Shown: positions 21,343 to 31,241 of the stretch, one piece after another
Position numbering within the stretch: position 1 is the first letter of the stretch
Layout of the letters: each line of letters starts with the position of its first letter
Source of the DNA: Capronia americana
Taxonomy: Eukaryota > Ascomycota > Eurotiomycetes > Chaetothyriales > Herpotrichiellaceae
NCBI GenBank assembly: GCA_016110215.1
Contig: JADWQD010000004.1
Location: forward strand, 2,666,001 to 2,730,000
Reading direction: 5' to 3'
DNA length: 64,000 nucleotides
Position numbers and translations under genes: made by a program
Notes under the pieces: model-generated
Told to the model about the DNA's origin: nothing
Databases searched by the model: none
What the model saw: only the letters and a program-made list of their open reading frames with translations

Positions 21343-22880
21343 ATGCTTGGTGCACTCTTTGCTCGCAATCTGGAGGCTCCCAAGCGCCCTCACCCTGCCA
21401 TGGCCAAAGATGACACGGACGTCCAGGCTATAGAGATTCGAACACACCCGGCGGCGGCGGCGGCGGGCGGGGCTAGAAAAGGGAAGTCCCGGGCTGTCAA
21501 GCCCGCCGAGGAAGCCAGTCCGGCCAGTGACGAGGCTCAAGACAGCGAACTATCTGAAGAGCAGAAGGGATGCGAGGAGGAGGAGGAGGAGGAGGAAGAA
21601 GAAGAGGAGGAGGAGGAAGAGGACAGCGACGACGATGTTGACAAGTGAGTCTGCGCCCGTCCGAACTTGGTCTCATCGTTCATGGGCCTCATTCACTCCC
21701 TCACATAGTCCCCGGGCCTCATTCACTTCCTGACTCGTCTCATCTCCGCACAAGTCGCACGTCGAGGTTGCTAACAGTCTATACACCACCCAGCTTCACC
21801 ACTTCGGTGATTGTCACCGTCTACGTCGGCCCAAAGCGCAAACGCTTCTACCTTCACCGCAACCTCATCTGCGAACGGTCCGTTTTCATGGAGAAATGCT
21901 TGGCCAAAAACCGATTCAGTGAAGGAGACAAGAACGAACTATACCTGCCGGAGGATGATCCGAAGGCATTTTCCATCGTGGTCGACTGGATTTATCGGGG
22001 GAGGCTGCCTAGTATGGTGCCTGGCGCGGGTGGGTTTGATGTGATCGATCTGTCTTCGGCCTATTGTATGGCAGACAAGTTCGGCATGGAGGAACTGCAA
22101 AACGGCATCATGGACTCTGTCCGAGCGAGCCATCGTGTCGTCAGCCAACATCACCCGCACAGTCACGGACGTGACCACAATCACTGCACGATGGGTGGAC
22201 ACAATAGCGGGAGCGGTAGAGACGCAAGCCGACTGGGTCTGATCCCGTCTCTGTCAGCTGGAGCATCCGACAGAGATATGCCGGCAGCACCAAACTCCCC
22301 CGAGTCCACCCGGCCAAGCTACTCAGCGCTCTCGGTCTGCCACCTGACGGGTCCGCCAAAATCACCCCTCAAGCGTTTCTTCGTCGAGCATCTAGTGTAC
22401 CACATGATGACCTTCCCGCGGTGGTACCACAACGATTTCACCAAGAATCCGCCATCGTTGGCAAAGATGACCTCCCGAAGTCCCGCGGCCGCAACTGCTG
22501 CAGACGATGCACGTGCAGTACGCGACCGTGAGAATTTCGAGAAACTCTTCGAAATCCCCGAGCTGAGCCTGTTGATCATGCGTAAAATCTGGCAATGGCA
22601 GACTGAACGATGGGGCGATCCCGCCCGTGACAAGGGGTGTGCGTACCATGTGCACAGCAGCACCCAGTGTGAGTACAGAAAAGCTGGCATGGGCTCTACT
22701 TCCGGTGCGACTGCCGCGAAACCGGGCGTCAAAGGCGTCCTAAATGGCAACCTGAACCATTCGTCGGCCCTGTTGCAGGGATTGAGCTCGAGTGCTCGGG
22801 CTCAGGCAACCTTGATGGGCGGATCCAGTGTGGCGGCAGCAGGGTTGATTGGGGGTTGGCATCCGGGAGTCGGTTGGTAG
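21343..22880 (+). CDS. BTB/POZ-domain protein with N-terminal acidic tract
   Basis: BTB domains mediate dimerisation and often adapt substrates to Cul3 ubiquitin ligases; this protein's partner is unknown. Two exons, 21343-21644 and 21794-22880, with a 149-nt intron (donor GTGAGT, branch GCTAAC); 462 residues to the first stop. Met20 (21400) is an alternative start. Residues about 78-98 are an almost pure Glu/Asp run. The BTB fold begins just after the splice site: VIVTVYVGPKRKRFYLHRN, ICERSVFMEKCL, then YLPEDDPKAFSIVVDWIYRG. The remainder is low in recognisable motifs apart from a His-rich stretch near residue 200. After the TAG at 22878-22880 the same frame stays open for another 148 codons (next entry), so the real protein may be longer. 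Confidence 0.82.
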
Positions 22881-22919
22881 GGACATCCGACTGAGGAGCA
22901 AGGAGGAAGGAAGGAGCAG

Positions 22920-23324
22920 GAATACGAGGAGGTTGACTTTGCGACGTTGAATCCGGATGAGCTTGAAGAGTTCCACGAGCAGCACCAAGCTCAAGAAGCA
23001 GCTGGACCAGCCAAAGGCGAAACCCGGGAGCAGGAAATCGAACGCACCTACAGGGAAGACATGGCGGAAATCCACCAGAAATTTGACGAGGAATTCGCTG
23101 CGATTAAAAAGGAATTCATTTCAAAAGTCATTTCAGCTGTTGAGTGGAATGTGAAAGACAAAGATGTTCAGGCAAGGAAAATGGACGCGATACAGGCCAG
23201 GATCGACAGATGGTTGAACGAAAGAAGGGAAGAGAGGAAGAAAAGCCATGGCTTATTGAACGCCGGCGGTGAAGAACCTGCCCACAATCGACGCTCGCTT
23301 CTTCCATATGTCGGAAGTGCTTGA
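22920..23324 (+). CDS. Probable additional C-terminal exon of the BTB protein (in-frame continuation)
   Basis: After the TAG at 22878-22880 the identical frame runs open to a stop at 23322-23324. It encodes a charged, strongly helical segment (ATLNPDELEEFHEQHQAQE, then DEEFAAIKKEFISKVISAVE) that looks like genuine protein. A 51-nt intron from 22869 (donor GTCGGT) to 22919 (acceptor GCAG) removes the TAG and keeps phase, giving a 593-residue protein. The donor is weaker than those of neighbouring genes. Stop-codon readthrough, or a recent nonsense change, are the alternatives. It has no ATG of its own near the start, which argues against a separate gene. Confidence 0.5.
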   Translation, partial: EYEEVDFATLNPDELEEFHEQHQAQEAAGPAKGETREQEIERTYREDMAEIHQKFDEEFAAIKKEFISKVISAVEWNVKDKDVQARKMDAIQARIDRWLNERREERKKSHGLLNAGGEEPAHNRRSLLPYVGSA

Positions 23325-24661
23325 GAGCAGTCGGACCACATGGATGATATGAACGACGAGGACAACTGACCCCAGAGCGGAACCGCCGGCGAGTTCAGCA
23401 CGACCCCGAGAGGAGATTCTATTTTCTGCTGCAAGCATCTGAGGCGGCATCGACTTTATTTTCTTTCCGTGATGGCTCTGGACCATCCAGACTTATTTGC
23501 ATGGTGGGAGCATTTACGAGCGCAAGAGCCGGTTTTTTTTCTACACAGTATCGGGGAATTATTCGGTATGCATGATTCTTATGCTGAACTGCAAAGATGG
23601 GAATTGCGAGGATCACGACGGCCTTTACGACATGACGAATTATACGTGGAACATTTGAACCGGAGCTGCTTATGGTCTTTACCTTTCAATATGATATATA
23701 CTTCAATCTCAGTATTCTTTGTAGTTTGCCGTCACCTGTCTCGCTTCAGTCATATACTCTGAGCTTCTGCGAACATCCCTCTTGTAGGAACTAAGTACTC
23801 GCCCCGATCTCCTCACAGTCACGGATCATGAAGAAGTACAGTACCTGCTGTGTAGTTCGGTTCGCTACCCTTGTTACGCCTGTTTCCTCTTCAGGCAGAG
23901 AGAGATCGCCTGGGGCGTCGCGCCAAGCAGATAGAGTCGATGGGCTAATAACCATATTCGCCGGCCGCAATCTCAGGAAGCTCAAATAAACTCCAACCAG
24001 TGCCGCGCCATCACACTCGGTCCTTTCCTCCCTTTCCTTTCCTTATCTTCCTTTCGGTAATACTCGGTAGTAGTATTCCTTTTTATGATTTAACAAGCGA
24101 GCTGCGTTGATGTTTACTTAGATTTATGTTTATCCGTTTGGAAGTTCCATCCATACGTACCGAGTACCATTGAACAACAGTGAACAGTGTGGGGTTTCTG
24201 GTCGACTGGTTTTAGTGCGGATTGTGGGAGTGGCAGATTAGACCTGGCGCGAAGGGATTGATTGATTTCAGCGCGCGCTTATCTACGGTACTGATTATAC
24301 TCCGTATCGAGGCTGGAATTGGAATCGGAATCGGAATCCGATTGGGAATTGGAATTGTGCTGGGCTTGTATCCGTCGAGTATACTATACCGTATACTACA
24401 CTGTGCGTGTGGACGCTTGGGCAGACCTAGACAACAACCAGGCCAGAGTATCGGGCTTGCTTGCCGTCGCACGCCGATACGTATATAATTCGACTCGGAC
24501 TCTGGACTGGGCGAACCGAAGGAAAATCGGACGGCAAGGAACGCGGGAAAGGAGGTGCTGAAGGAGGGGACACGTCCACCAAGTCAAGCATCTACTCAGT
24601 TCCTAAGGCCTACACTACTCGAGACAAAAGAGAACGACCTTAACCGCCATCGCTCGACGAA
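23325..24661. other. Intergenic region
   Basis: 1.34 kb. A 97-codon frame at 23469-23762 has no family character and probably belongs to the 3' UTR of the BTB gene. A GGAATY simple repeat lies at 24314-24357. Otherwise nothing recognised; the right end holds the promoter of the SLATT-like gene. Confidence 0.5.
24314..24357. repeat. GGAATY hexamer microsatellite
   Basis: Imperfect hexamer array of about seven GGAATT/GGAATC units, located about 300 bp upstream of the SLATT-like gene. Confidence 0.8.
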
Positions 24662-25933
24662 ATGTCACCGATAAGTGGCGAACGGACCCCTCTGCTCTGG
24701 CAGCCGAATCCGCACCAGAACGAGATACAAAACCACAATCGGAATGTGAGCCTCCCGCGCGACGACGGCTTCACTGCCGATGCGCACGCCCAGTTCTGCA
24801 TGATGGTGGGGGTGCCGTCATCCGAACCGACTCCCGACGGGACCAAATCGCGCGGTTGGTGGTGGTCATCATCGTCGTCGTCGGTCCCTGCGAAATCACT
24901 CTACGGCCGGGCGACGCGCCAACTCGCGAACCAGCGGTGGACATACTACGGCACGGCGTCGCTCTCCAACACGCTGCTCCTCAGCCAGGTGGTGCTGGGC
25001 GCGGCGCTGACGGCGCTCGGGGCAAGCGAGTCAAGCCACATCCTGATCACCGTGTTCGGGGCGCTCAACACGGTCATCGCGGGCCTGGTCGCGTACCTGA
25101 AGAGTCGCGGCCAGCCGATGCGCGCTCGCATGTACCGCGACGATCTGGAGCGGGTGGTCGACGAGATCGAGAACAGCGAGGTCATGTGGTTGGGCATCAG
25201 CCGCGGCGTGCACGGGTACGAGGACATCGACACCGGTGGCGGGGACGGGAAGGACGGTGGCGAGAGGCGCGCCGCCAACGTGGTCAGTGTCAGGAGCGAG
25301 GTCGCCCGGTTGACAAGGCTGTATGATCGCGCGGTCCGGAACAATACGGTCAACAACCCGGACATGTACATGACCGGGGGCGTGGCCGCAGATGGGAATC
25401 ATTACAGCGGCGGCGCGGCGTTGCGGAGTCATGTTGGCGGGAGTGCCGCGGGGCCTATGGCTGCTCCTGCCCCGGTGGGGATGGCGGCGCCTGTGGTGAG
25501 CCAGCCGGTCGCTCCAGCTCTGGTTCCTGCGGCGCCAGCCCCGGTGCTGCAGGAGGTGCATGATCCGGATGAGAGTCCAGCAACGGCGCCGCCGAAGCCA
25601 AAGCAGGAGGAGAAGAAGAAGCAGCCGGAAGAGACAGCGAAGCCGGAGGTGAAGAAAGAAGAAGATGAAACGGACGGGAAAGCGAAGGGAAAGGGAAAGG
25701 ACGAGGCAGAAGAAACGCTGTCCAAGGCCCCGACTGTTGCAGACAAGCCGCAAGGCGATGGGGTGCCAGCTGTATCTGCAAACACTCCTACATCTACACC
25801 TACGCCTATACCGGCACCTACACCAGCACCGGCAAACCAAGACTCATACCATGACCCTGATGCTGAACCGGCAAGTGATGTGAATGTACCTTTGAAGAAG
25901 GTCGCTGGTGATCCTGTGGATGGAGAGAGCTGA
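24662..25933 (+). CDS. SLATT-like two-transmembrane protein (fungal type)
   Basis: 423 residues, single exon. A Ser-rich N-terminus leads to LYGRATRQLANQRWTYYGTA, then two membrane helices at about 101-120 and 127-146 separated by a very short polar turn, then YLKSRGQPMRARMYRDDLER and a long helix to about 180. This helix-2TM-helix plan matches the SLATT family (SMODS and SLOG-associating two-TM effector) in its fungal form. In bacteria SLATT proteins are predicted membrane-pore effectors of nucleotide-triggered defence systems; the role of the fungal ones is unknown to me. The C-terminal half is disordered: Ala/Pro-rich (about 255-310), then Lys/Glu-rich, then Thr/Pro repeats. No linked nucleotidyltransferase is adjacent. 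The family call rests on recognition, not on a search. Confidence 0.7.
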   Translation: MSPISGERTPLLWQPNPHQNEIQNHNRNVSLPRDDGFTADAHAQFCMMVGVPSSEPTPDGTKSRGWWWSSSSSSVPAKSLYGRATRQLANQRWTYYGTASLSNTLLLSQVVLGAALTALGASESSHILITVFGALNTVIAGLVAYLKSRGQPMRARMYRDDLERVVDEIENSEVMWLGISRGVHGYEDIDTGGGDGKDGGERRAANVVSVRSEVARLTRLYDRAVRNNTVNNPDMYMTGGVAADGNHYSGGAALRSHVGGSAAGPMAAPAPVGMAAPVVSQPVAPALVPAAPAPVLQEVHDPDESPATAPPKPKQEEKKKQPEETAKPEVKKEEDETDGKAKGKGKDEAEETLSKAPTVADKPQGDGVPAVSANTPTSTPTPIPAPTPAPANQDSYHDPDAEPASDVNVPLKKVAGDPVDGES

Positions 25934-26304
25934 GCTTGGAGCTACAAGGAAGCTACTAGATGCGTGAAACAGCTCGTCCAAGACGAAGATGAGGATGACT
26001 GAACTTCAGAGCAGGGCGTACAGACCTGTCTTGGATTTTGTTGATTAACCAGACCACATCATATTACACCCCAGACCCAGTCACAGATATAATAAGTTAA
26101 TATGATGACGCAGAACCGACGATGTGGGATTGAAAGGGAGAATGGCTTGTTCCGGCTCAGCTCTACAGACTAATCGACACCTCACGCATATATGCAGTAC
26201 GTACATAGCCTCAGCCTACTACTATGTACCGTTTCCGTCTTGCTCAGCCCTTGCTTCGTCCGCTCACGAAACGTTAAAAGGCAAGTCGACTCCGCCCGGG
26301 CCCT
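25934..26304. other. Convergent spacer between SLATT-like and SDR genes
   Basis: About 370 bp between the ends of two convergent genes. It should hold both terminators; no gene or repeat seen. Confidence 0.5.
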
Positions 26305-27072
26305 TCAACCACTCGAGTGCCTCATCTTCAAGACCGGATCATATGCCTCGCGCCACTTGCGCGCGCCCATCTCGGCAAATCCTACGCCCGCCTCCTTGAT
26401 CTGGCTCGCCGGGGTCGACGCCAGGATCTCCAGCGTCTTGGCCGTATAGTCGTCCAACTCCATCGGCGTGACCAGCTTGTCCAGGCGATTGGCGGCGTCG
26501 AGATCCGTCCGCACATACGGCGGTGCAATCTCAATGACATTGACGTTCGAGCCCGCAAGAGTCTCTCTCAACCCGACGAGGAACGCATGCACGCCGGCCT
26601 TGGTCGGGCAGTACACGGGAAACAAGCCCATGGGCACGAATCCCAGGCCCGAGGACGTGATCAGGAAGTTCCCCTCCCGCTTCAGCGAGAGCAGGTGAGG
26701 GATGAAATGCCGGGCGAGGATGATCGGCGCCGTCAGGTTCGTGTTCAGCTCGGTGATGATCTTGTCGTCGGAGAAGGTGTCGAGCGATTTCAAGTCCCCC
26801 TGGTACTGGATGCCCGAGTTGACCCACACGGTGTCGATGTCCGGGTACTTGGCGAGGAGGGTCCCGACGTGGCCTGCCAGACTGGGGATGTCACTGTTGT
26901 CCATTGTGTAGGTCTCCAGGCCGGGCAGTTCTGCCGCCAGCGCGGCGAGCCGGGCAGAGCGACGGCCTGTGATGATGACTCTCTTGCCCATCTTGTGGAA
27001 GGCCCGGGCGAAGGATTCGCCTATCCCGCCCGTGCCGCCGAAGATGAGGATCGTGGACATTGAAGACGTCAT
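26305..27072 (-). CDS. Short-chain dehydrogenase/reductase (SDR), DltE-like
   Basis: NAD(P)-dependent oxidoreductase of 255 residues, single exon. The Rossmann glycine motif is GGTGGIG (12-18), followed by a TGRR segment (35-38) that favours NADP(H). Asn112, Ser140/Ser141, Tyr154 and Lys158 (YCPTK) supply the classical SDR catalytic set. The length matches classical SDRs. The start at 27072 gives MTSSMSTILIFGG; Met5 is also possible and would put the Rossmann strand nearer the N-terminus. The substrate cannot be told from sequence. Confidence 0.92.
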   Translation of the reverse strand: MTSSMSTILIFGGTGGIGESFARAFHKMGKRVIITGRRSARLAALAAELPGLETYTMDNSDIPSLAGHVGTLLAKYPDIDTVWVNSGIQYQGDLKSLDTFSDDKIITELNTNLTAPIILARHFIPHLLSLKREGNFLITSSGLGFVPMGLFPVYCPTKAGVHAFLVGLRETLAGSNVNVIEIAPPYVRTDLDAANRLDKLVTPMELDDYTAKTLEILASTPASQIKEAGVGFAEMGARKWREAYDPVLKMRHSSG

Positions 27073-27880
27073 GGTTGCAGTGGGTTGGGTGTTCAGTGGA
27101 CGGCGTCGGTCAAGTTTGATCTCGAAGTGGTTGCTGGAGGAGAGGGCGATGAGTCTCCCTGTTCAAAGCCACCTGGAGCGCCATTTTTATATCTGCTTTC
27201 ACGACTTCGCCTTCGCCATTTACTTTGGCTTGACGTATTCCTCATAACTGCGATATCCTCCGAAGATGTGTCGCTAAAGCAAGTCATGGACTTCATTCCC
27301 TATCTCCTGGTCCTAGATCACCCAAAGGAGCAATGAATGGAGATACCGGAGTGACGGGCTCGCCTATTTTGGCAATGGTTACGTCTCTACCCGTCGACTT
27401 TGACTTCGCCAATCGGCGTTGCGCAGGACTGACTCTACGGGGCTTGTGGGACTTTTCCTTGCTCGACACTTTCCTCCGTTTGCAGGCGAAATGCTGTGTT
27501 GTCACCTCCTTGAAATCACTATCACTACCTCCGTCGTGGCTGGTCAGGTTGGGCTTCTCCACAGTCTCTGATTTCCTCTTGGTAAGCTGAGTGACTGGCC
27601 CGTGTCTCGGGCGAATATCGTACGGGTCGTTTGCTCATCCGACGACAAACGGAATGATCGGGGCTTTCAAACTCGGCCTTGTGCGGCCATCAAAGTCATA
27701 GTCTAGAGTCACTTGCTCTTGTCTGTCACTGACCGCTGTGTCACATATGCCTCTTACTCTTGAATCAGATGCAAGGGACAGCCCGAATTCACTGGCATCG
27801 CTCCTGGTGATCTTCGCATCAAGAGGGACACGACCACAGGACGATACGAGGCGATTGTAACCGTACTCCTGTCACTCACC
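27073..27880. other. Intergenic region with a possible small basic reading frame
   Basis: About 800 bp. On the minus strand a frame stays open from about 27634 to 27293. It encodes a Lys/Arg-rich, nuclear-looking sequence (KRRKVSSKEKSHKPRR core) but has no ATG in frame. It could be the last exon of an unrecognised gene, or chance. The rest holds the promoters of the SDR and GH76 genes. Confidence 0.4.
27293..27634 (-). other. Possible exon of a small basic protein (unconfirmed)
   Basis: Open for about 114 codons without an in-frame ATG. It begins after an in-frame TGA near 27635 with ANDPYDIRPRHGP. The composition is basic and low in hydrophobics, unlike most noise frames in this window. No upstream exon with matching splice phase could be identified, so gene status is unproven. 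Confidence 0.2.
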
Positions 27881-29143
27881 ATGTATCCCTTGGTATATAT
27901 GGCTGTGGCCGTGGCCACATTTGGCTCGGCCGTATTGCCCAGTAATACGGGGTGGTATATTACAGAAGGACAACAAGCCCCTCTTCAGCAGACCGACACG
28001 GACACTCACAAAATGAGTGTCTCTCTCAGTGGCGACTCGATCCTCGGCATCACCCAAGCAGCCATCGACGTGTTCTTACAGTCGAAGCGAGGCGACGGCC
28101 TCATCCAGGGCCTGACCTACTGGCAAGTCGCCAATGGCTACACCGCGATCGCCTTGCACGATACCTGGACCAACACGACGACCTTCTCCGACCAGCTCGA
28201 CGAGCTGATTGGAAAAGTCGAGGCCAACCAGCTGGACTGCATCAACGACATGAACGACGACTCGATGTGGTGGGCCATCTGCTCCCTGGACATGTTCGAA
28301 CTCACCCACCAGCCCAATTATCTGAACATGTCCGAAGCCATCTGGGGGCACGTCAGCCGCTACGTGATTCCGCACGGCAAACATATCATCAACGGCGTCG
28401 ACATGGAGGGCGGAGTCATGTGGTCGAACAAGACGGCCGAGACGCAAGTCAACTCCATCACGACGGGTCTGTATGCTGAGCTGTCGGCCCGCCTATCGCG
28501 CTTGCAGGCCGACCACGAACACAGCCGCCGACGGTTCCTCTCCTCTGCGATTCGTTCCTTCTCGTGGATCCTGCGCGCCATGTTCGACCCAGACGAATTC
28601 GTCGTCCTCGACCACATCGACCTGCAATCCCACCGCACCTACAACTGGACGTTCACCTATACCACGGGCCAAGCCATCACGGCGTCCCTCGCAATTTACC
28701 ACGCCATGCGGCGCGACACGGGTCTCGACCTCATCCAAGCGCAGACCGCGGCCGCGTACCTCGATCTGGCATGCACCATGGCGAGCACGGCCATGACGCG
28801 CGGCGCCTGGGTCGACGGAAACGGCACGCTCACCGAGCTCGGCGCATACCCCGGCACAGGCCCGAGCAGGAAGCACGCGTACGAGAACGACGACGCCGTC
28901 GGCTTCAAGGCCATCTTGCTCCGCAGTCTGGCCAAGCTGTACCGGGTCCTGCTCCGCGACGGGTCCCGTCCAGAGATGCGCACGCGGCTCCTCGCTTTCA
29001 TCACCCGGCAGTACCAGAGCTTGCAGGACAGAGACACGAACGGCAAAGGCCAGTATGGTCCGTGGTGGGACGGGCCCATGGACTTGCCTACCAGCCATAG
29101 TCAGCTTGCCGCCCTGGACGTCATGGCTGCGATTCATGCGTGA
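27881..29143 (+). CDS. Glycoside hydrolase family 76 protein (alpha-1,6-mannanase-like), secreted
   Basis: GH76 enzymes cleave alpha-1,6-mannan backbones; fungal members also include the Dcw1/Dfg5 cell-wall transglycosidases. 420 residues, single exon. The first about 18 residues are hydrophobic, consistent with a signal peptide. The catalytic Asp pair is in NDDSMWW (Asp126, Asp127). Other features are several N-glycosylation sites (NTTT, NMSE, NKTA, NWTF, NGTL) and a C-terminal DGPMDLPTSHSQLAALDVMA. There is no C-terminal hydrophobic GPI-type tail, unlike Dcw1/Dfg5, so a free secreted enzyme is more likely than a wall-anchored one. The coding strand is markedly GC-rich, with G or C at most third positions. 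Confidence 0.88.
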   Translation: MYPLVYMAVAVATFGSAVLPSNTGWYITEGQQAPLQQTDTDTHKMSVSLSGDSILGITQAAIDVFLQSKRGDGLIQGLTYWQVANGYTAIALHDTWTNTTTFSDQLDELIGKVEANQLDCINDMNDDSMWWAICSLDMFELTHQPNYLNMSEAIWGHVSRYVIPHGKHIINGVDMEGGVMWSNKTAETQVNSITTGLYAELSARLSRLQADHEHSRRRFLSSAIRSFSWILRAMFDPDEFVVLDHIDLQSHRTYNWTFTYTTGQAITASLAIYHAMRRDTGLDLIQAQTAAAYLDLACTMASTAMTRGAWVDGNGTLTELGAYPGTGPSRKHAYENDDAVGFKAILLRSLAKLYRVLLRDGSRPEMRTRLLAFITRQYQSLQDRDTNGKGQYGPWWDGPMDLPTSHSQLAALDVMAAIHA

Positions 29144-29180
29144 TGCGTGATGCGCGCTGCGTGATGCGTGATGGAGTCGT
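29136..29180 (+). repeat. Heptamer repeat across the GH76 stop codon
   Basis: TGATGCG units recur from the last codons of the GH76 gene into its 3' flank, interrupted by a GCGC block. The gene's own stop codon is the TGA of one unit. Looks like replication-slippage sequence. Confidence 0.7.
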
Positions 29181-30338
29181 GCGTGCGGTTATGCGTGATG
29201 CTGAGGGCAAGGTGGCACGGGTACGTTCGCCGAGTGAGTGAATGAATGAACGATGCAACGGGGGGAGTTCCGAACAGGAACGAAGTCGAGCTGGCCTCTT
29301 TGATCCTCAACATTCCCCCTGACAGAGGAAGCGGGCAGGTTAGGAGATTTTCTTCCACGGTAACAGTGGAGGTAACAGTTAACGGTAGCACGAACCCCTG
29401 CCAGGCACCTGTCTGTACGCCATCACCTGTGCTTACTCGGTTCGTTTCGAGATATTGATTACCTTTCAGTACGATTCACATTGCGATTCACATGACTTCA
29501 CGCCACTAGTCATGAAGTCCGTCTGTGGGCAAAATCAGTGCAGTACATAACCACACAGGGGACGGACGAGATGAGAAACTCCAAGTCCATCACAGCATTG
29601 TCCCGTTTACAGGTTGGTGAGGGAGTTGCCGGGTTACTGTACGTTGGTTTCCAGCGGTAGAAAGCCCTGCTGCGGCGAGCTCGAGCTCTGGGTTAAAACA
29701 ATAGCTATCCCGCTCCTATGTTCGGGGCCGGTCTGATAGGTTCTGCAGCCCCCAACACACCACAGCACATGGAAGGATGTATTTCAGGGTGGATTTCATG
29801 GGATGATGCAAGCATGGAACGTTTATTCGTCTGGTTCCCTCTGAGGCACCTCTTGCACCGCGGGCCCCAGGACTTGACTCTCGGGGGTTGTATGTATGTA
29901 CAAATTCAGAAGTGGCCCCAGAGAAGCGGATCGCTCAATCGTTTCATGGACATCTTTGCCAGGGTGTTTTTTTTCTTCTGATCACTCTCCTAGGCTGTTG
30001 AGCCCTTCTCCATAGCTTCTACCTCTTCCCCTGTTACTGTCACAATAAGTGCTTCTCCTCATACTGCTTCCACATCCCATGTACGCCCTCTCCGCGAAGT
30101 TGACGACGGTCCGAGCCACACAGCCCAGGCTGGAAGCTTTTGAATGGAGAGTTTGATTCGCATCGGACTCGATGTGTGCGCTTGTTGCTGGTAGTTGACT
30201 TGCCTCTGGTCTGATCATGACTCTCGGCCGACGTGGTGTTAATGTTGTTCGCGCGGAAGAAGGAAAATGACAAACTCTCCTCTCCCACACTCATACAACT
30301 GGTTTCCCTCCTCATCACCTACTTCTTTACCTCCTCAT
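29144..30338. other. Convergent intergenic region between GH76 and EsdC-like genes
   Basis: About 1.2 kb between the ends of a plus-strand and a minus-strand gene. Frames present are short and compositionally poor. No RNA gene or element recognised. Confidence 0.5.
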
Positions 30339-31241
30339 CTATCTCCGTCTCTTCTCCACAACGACAACCCTCCTCTTCTCTTCGCTATGACCGCTGCTCT
30401 TCGACTTGGGCGCCGCGGCGGCAGCTCTCCTCTCAGCCTCCTTGCGGGCACGTGCACGGTGTTCTCTCTCATCCTCACTCGACTCTTCCGAGCTATCATT
30501 CGAATCGCACTCCGAAGAGCTGGAGCTCCATCCTCCACATCGCTTGCCGCCACAGTCGAGCTTGACGCGTTGGCCTGTCCGGGTGACGCCGTAGCGCTCG
30601 CAGCGGCAGCTGTGGTCGCTGGCGGAGGACATGCTTGAGGGCGATGAGCGGGAGAAGGCTGTGCCAGAGGAGGCGCTGCTGTCGGAGAGTTCAGATGGCG
30701 AGGCAGATGACTCGGAGATGCGATAGCCAGCGAAGCGTTCTTCGAGATCGTCCACGGGGGAGCTCTCGTAGTCGGCTTCACGGAGTTGACGGGAGGCGTA
30801 AGGCTTGCTTGGCTTGGGGTGTTGGATCTTGCCAGGGGAAAGGGCACGGCCCTGTGGGATGTCTCGGCTGTAACGGGAGGTGGCGACGTCGGTCTTGACA
30901 GAGGGTCGTGTGGGCTTGCTGTCCTTGTCGCCACCCGGAACATCGATGATGTTGAGCTTGCGGCCGGTGGTCTTTTCAGTCACGAATTCCTTGGCAGGGT
31001 CGTGGGAGACGTGATAGCCATCGACGATGTAGTAGTACCAGTAGCGGGAGCCGAGCTTCAGGGCATTAGAACCTTGGAAGCGAAAGTTGCCTTTCCAGGA
31101 GCCGGGCTTGGCGGCGGAATCCTTGACCTCGGACAAGGGGAGTTGAGCCTTGTAGTTGTCCCACGAGCCGAGCAAGTGGACCGTGCGGACGTTGGGAGAG
31201 GTGCGGAGGGAGAATGAGAGTTGGACGGCTGGAGACGACAT
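30339..31241 (-). CDS. esdC: EsdC-like protein with AMPK-beta-type glycogen-binding domain
   Basis: 300 residues, single exon. Residues about 5-95 form an E-set carbohydrate-binding module of the AMPK-beta/CBM48 type: VHLLGSWDNYKAQLPL, PGSWKGNFRFQ and RYWYYYIVDGYHVSHDPAKE include the aromatic residues that contact glycogen in that family. The rest is disordered, with Ser-rich and Glu/Arg-rich blocks ending in VVVVEKRRR. A. nidulans EsdC, needed for early sexual development, has the same arrangement as I recall it. No kinase-complex (ASC) domain follows, so this is not the AMPK beta subunit itself. A nearly 2-kb gene-free stretch lies upstream, unusually long for this window. Confidence 0.8.
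   Translation of the reverse strand: MSSPAVQLSFSLRTSPNVRTVHLLGSWDNYKAQLPLSEVKDSAAKPGSWKGNFRFQGSNALKLGSRYWYYYIVDGYHVSHDPAKEFVTEKTTGRKLNIIDVPGGDKDSKPTRPSVKTDVATSRYSRDIPQGRALSPGKIQHPKPSKPYASRQLREADYESSPVDDLEERFAGYRISESSASPSELSDSSASSGTAFSRSSPSSMSSASDHSCRCERYGVTRTGQRVKLDCGGKRCGGWSSSSSECDSNDSSEESSEDEREHRARARKEAERRAAAAAPKSKSSGHSEEKRRVVVVEKRRR

Noticed and set aside
23469..23762. 97-codon plus-strand frame downstream of the BTB gene
   Set aside because: No family character, and it sits just after the last BTB frame, where a 3' UTR is expected.
25031..25840. 269-codon minus-strand frame across the SLATT-like gene
   Set aside because: Antisense shadow of GC-rich codons; consists of Arg/His/Cys-rich low-complexity sequence.
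28493..29137. 214-codon minus-strand and 178-codon plus-strand frames within the GH76 gene
   Set aside because: Shadows caused by high G+C at third codon positions of the GH76 gene.
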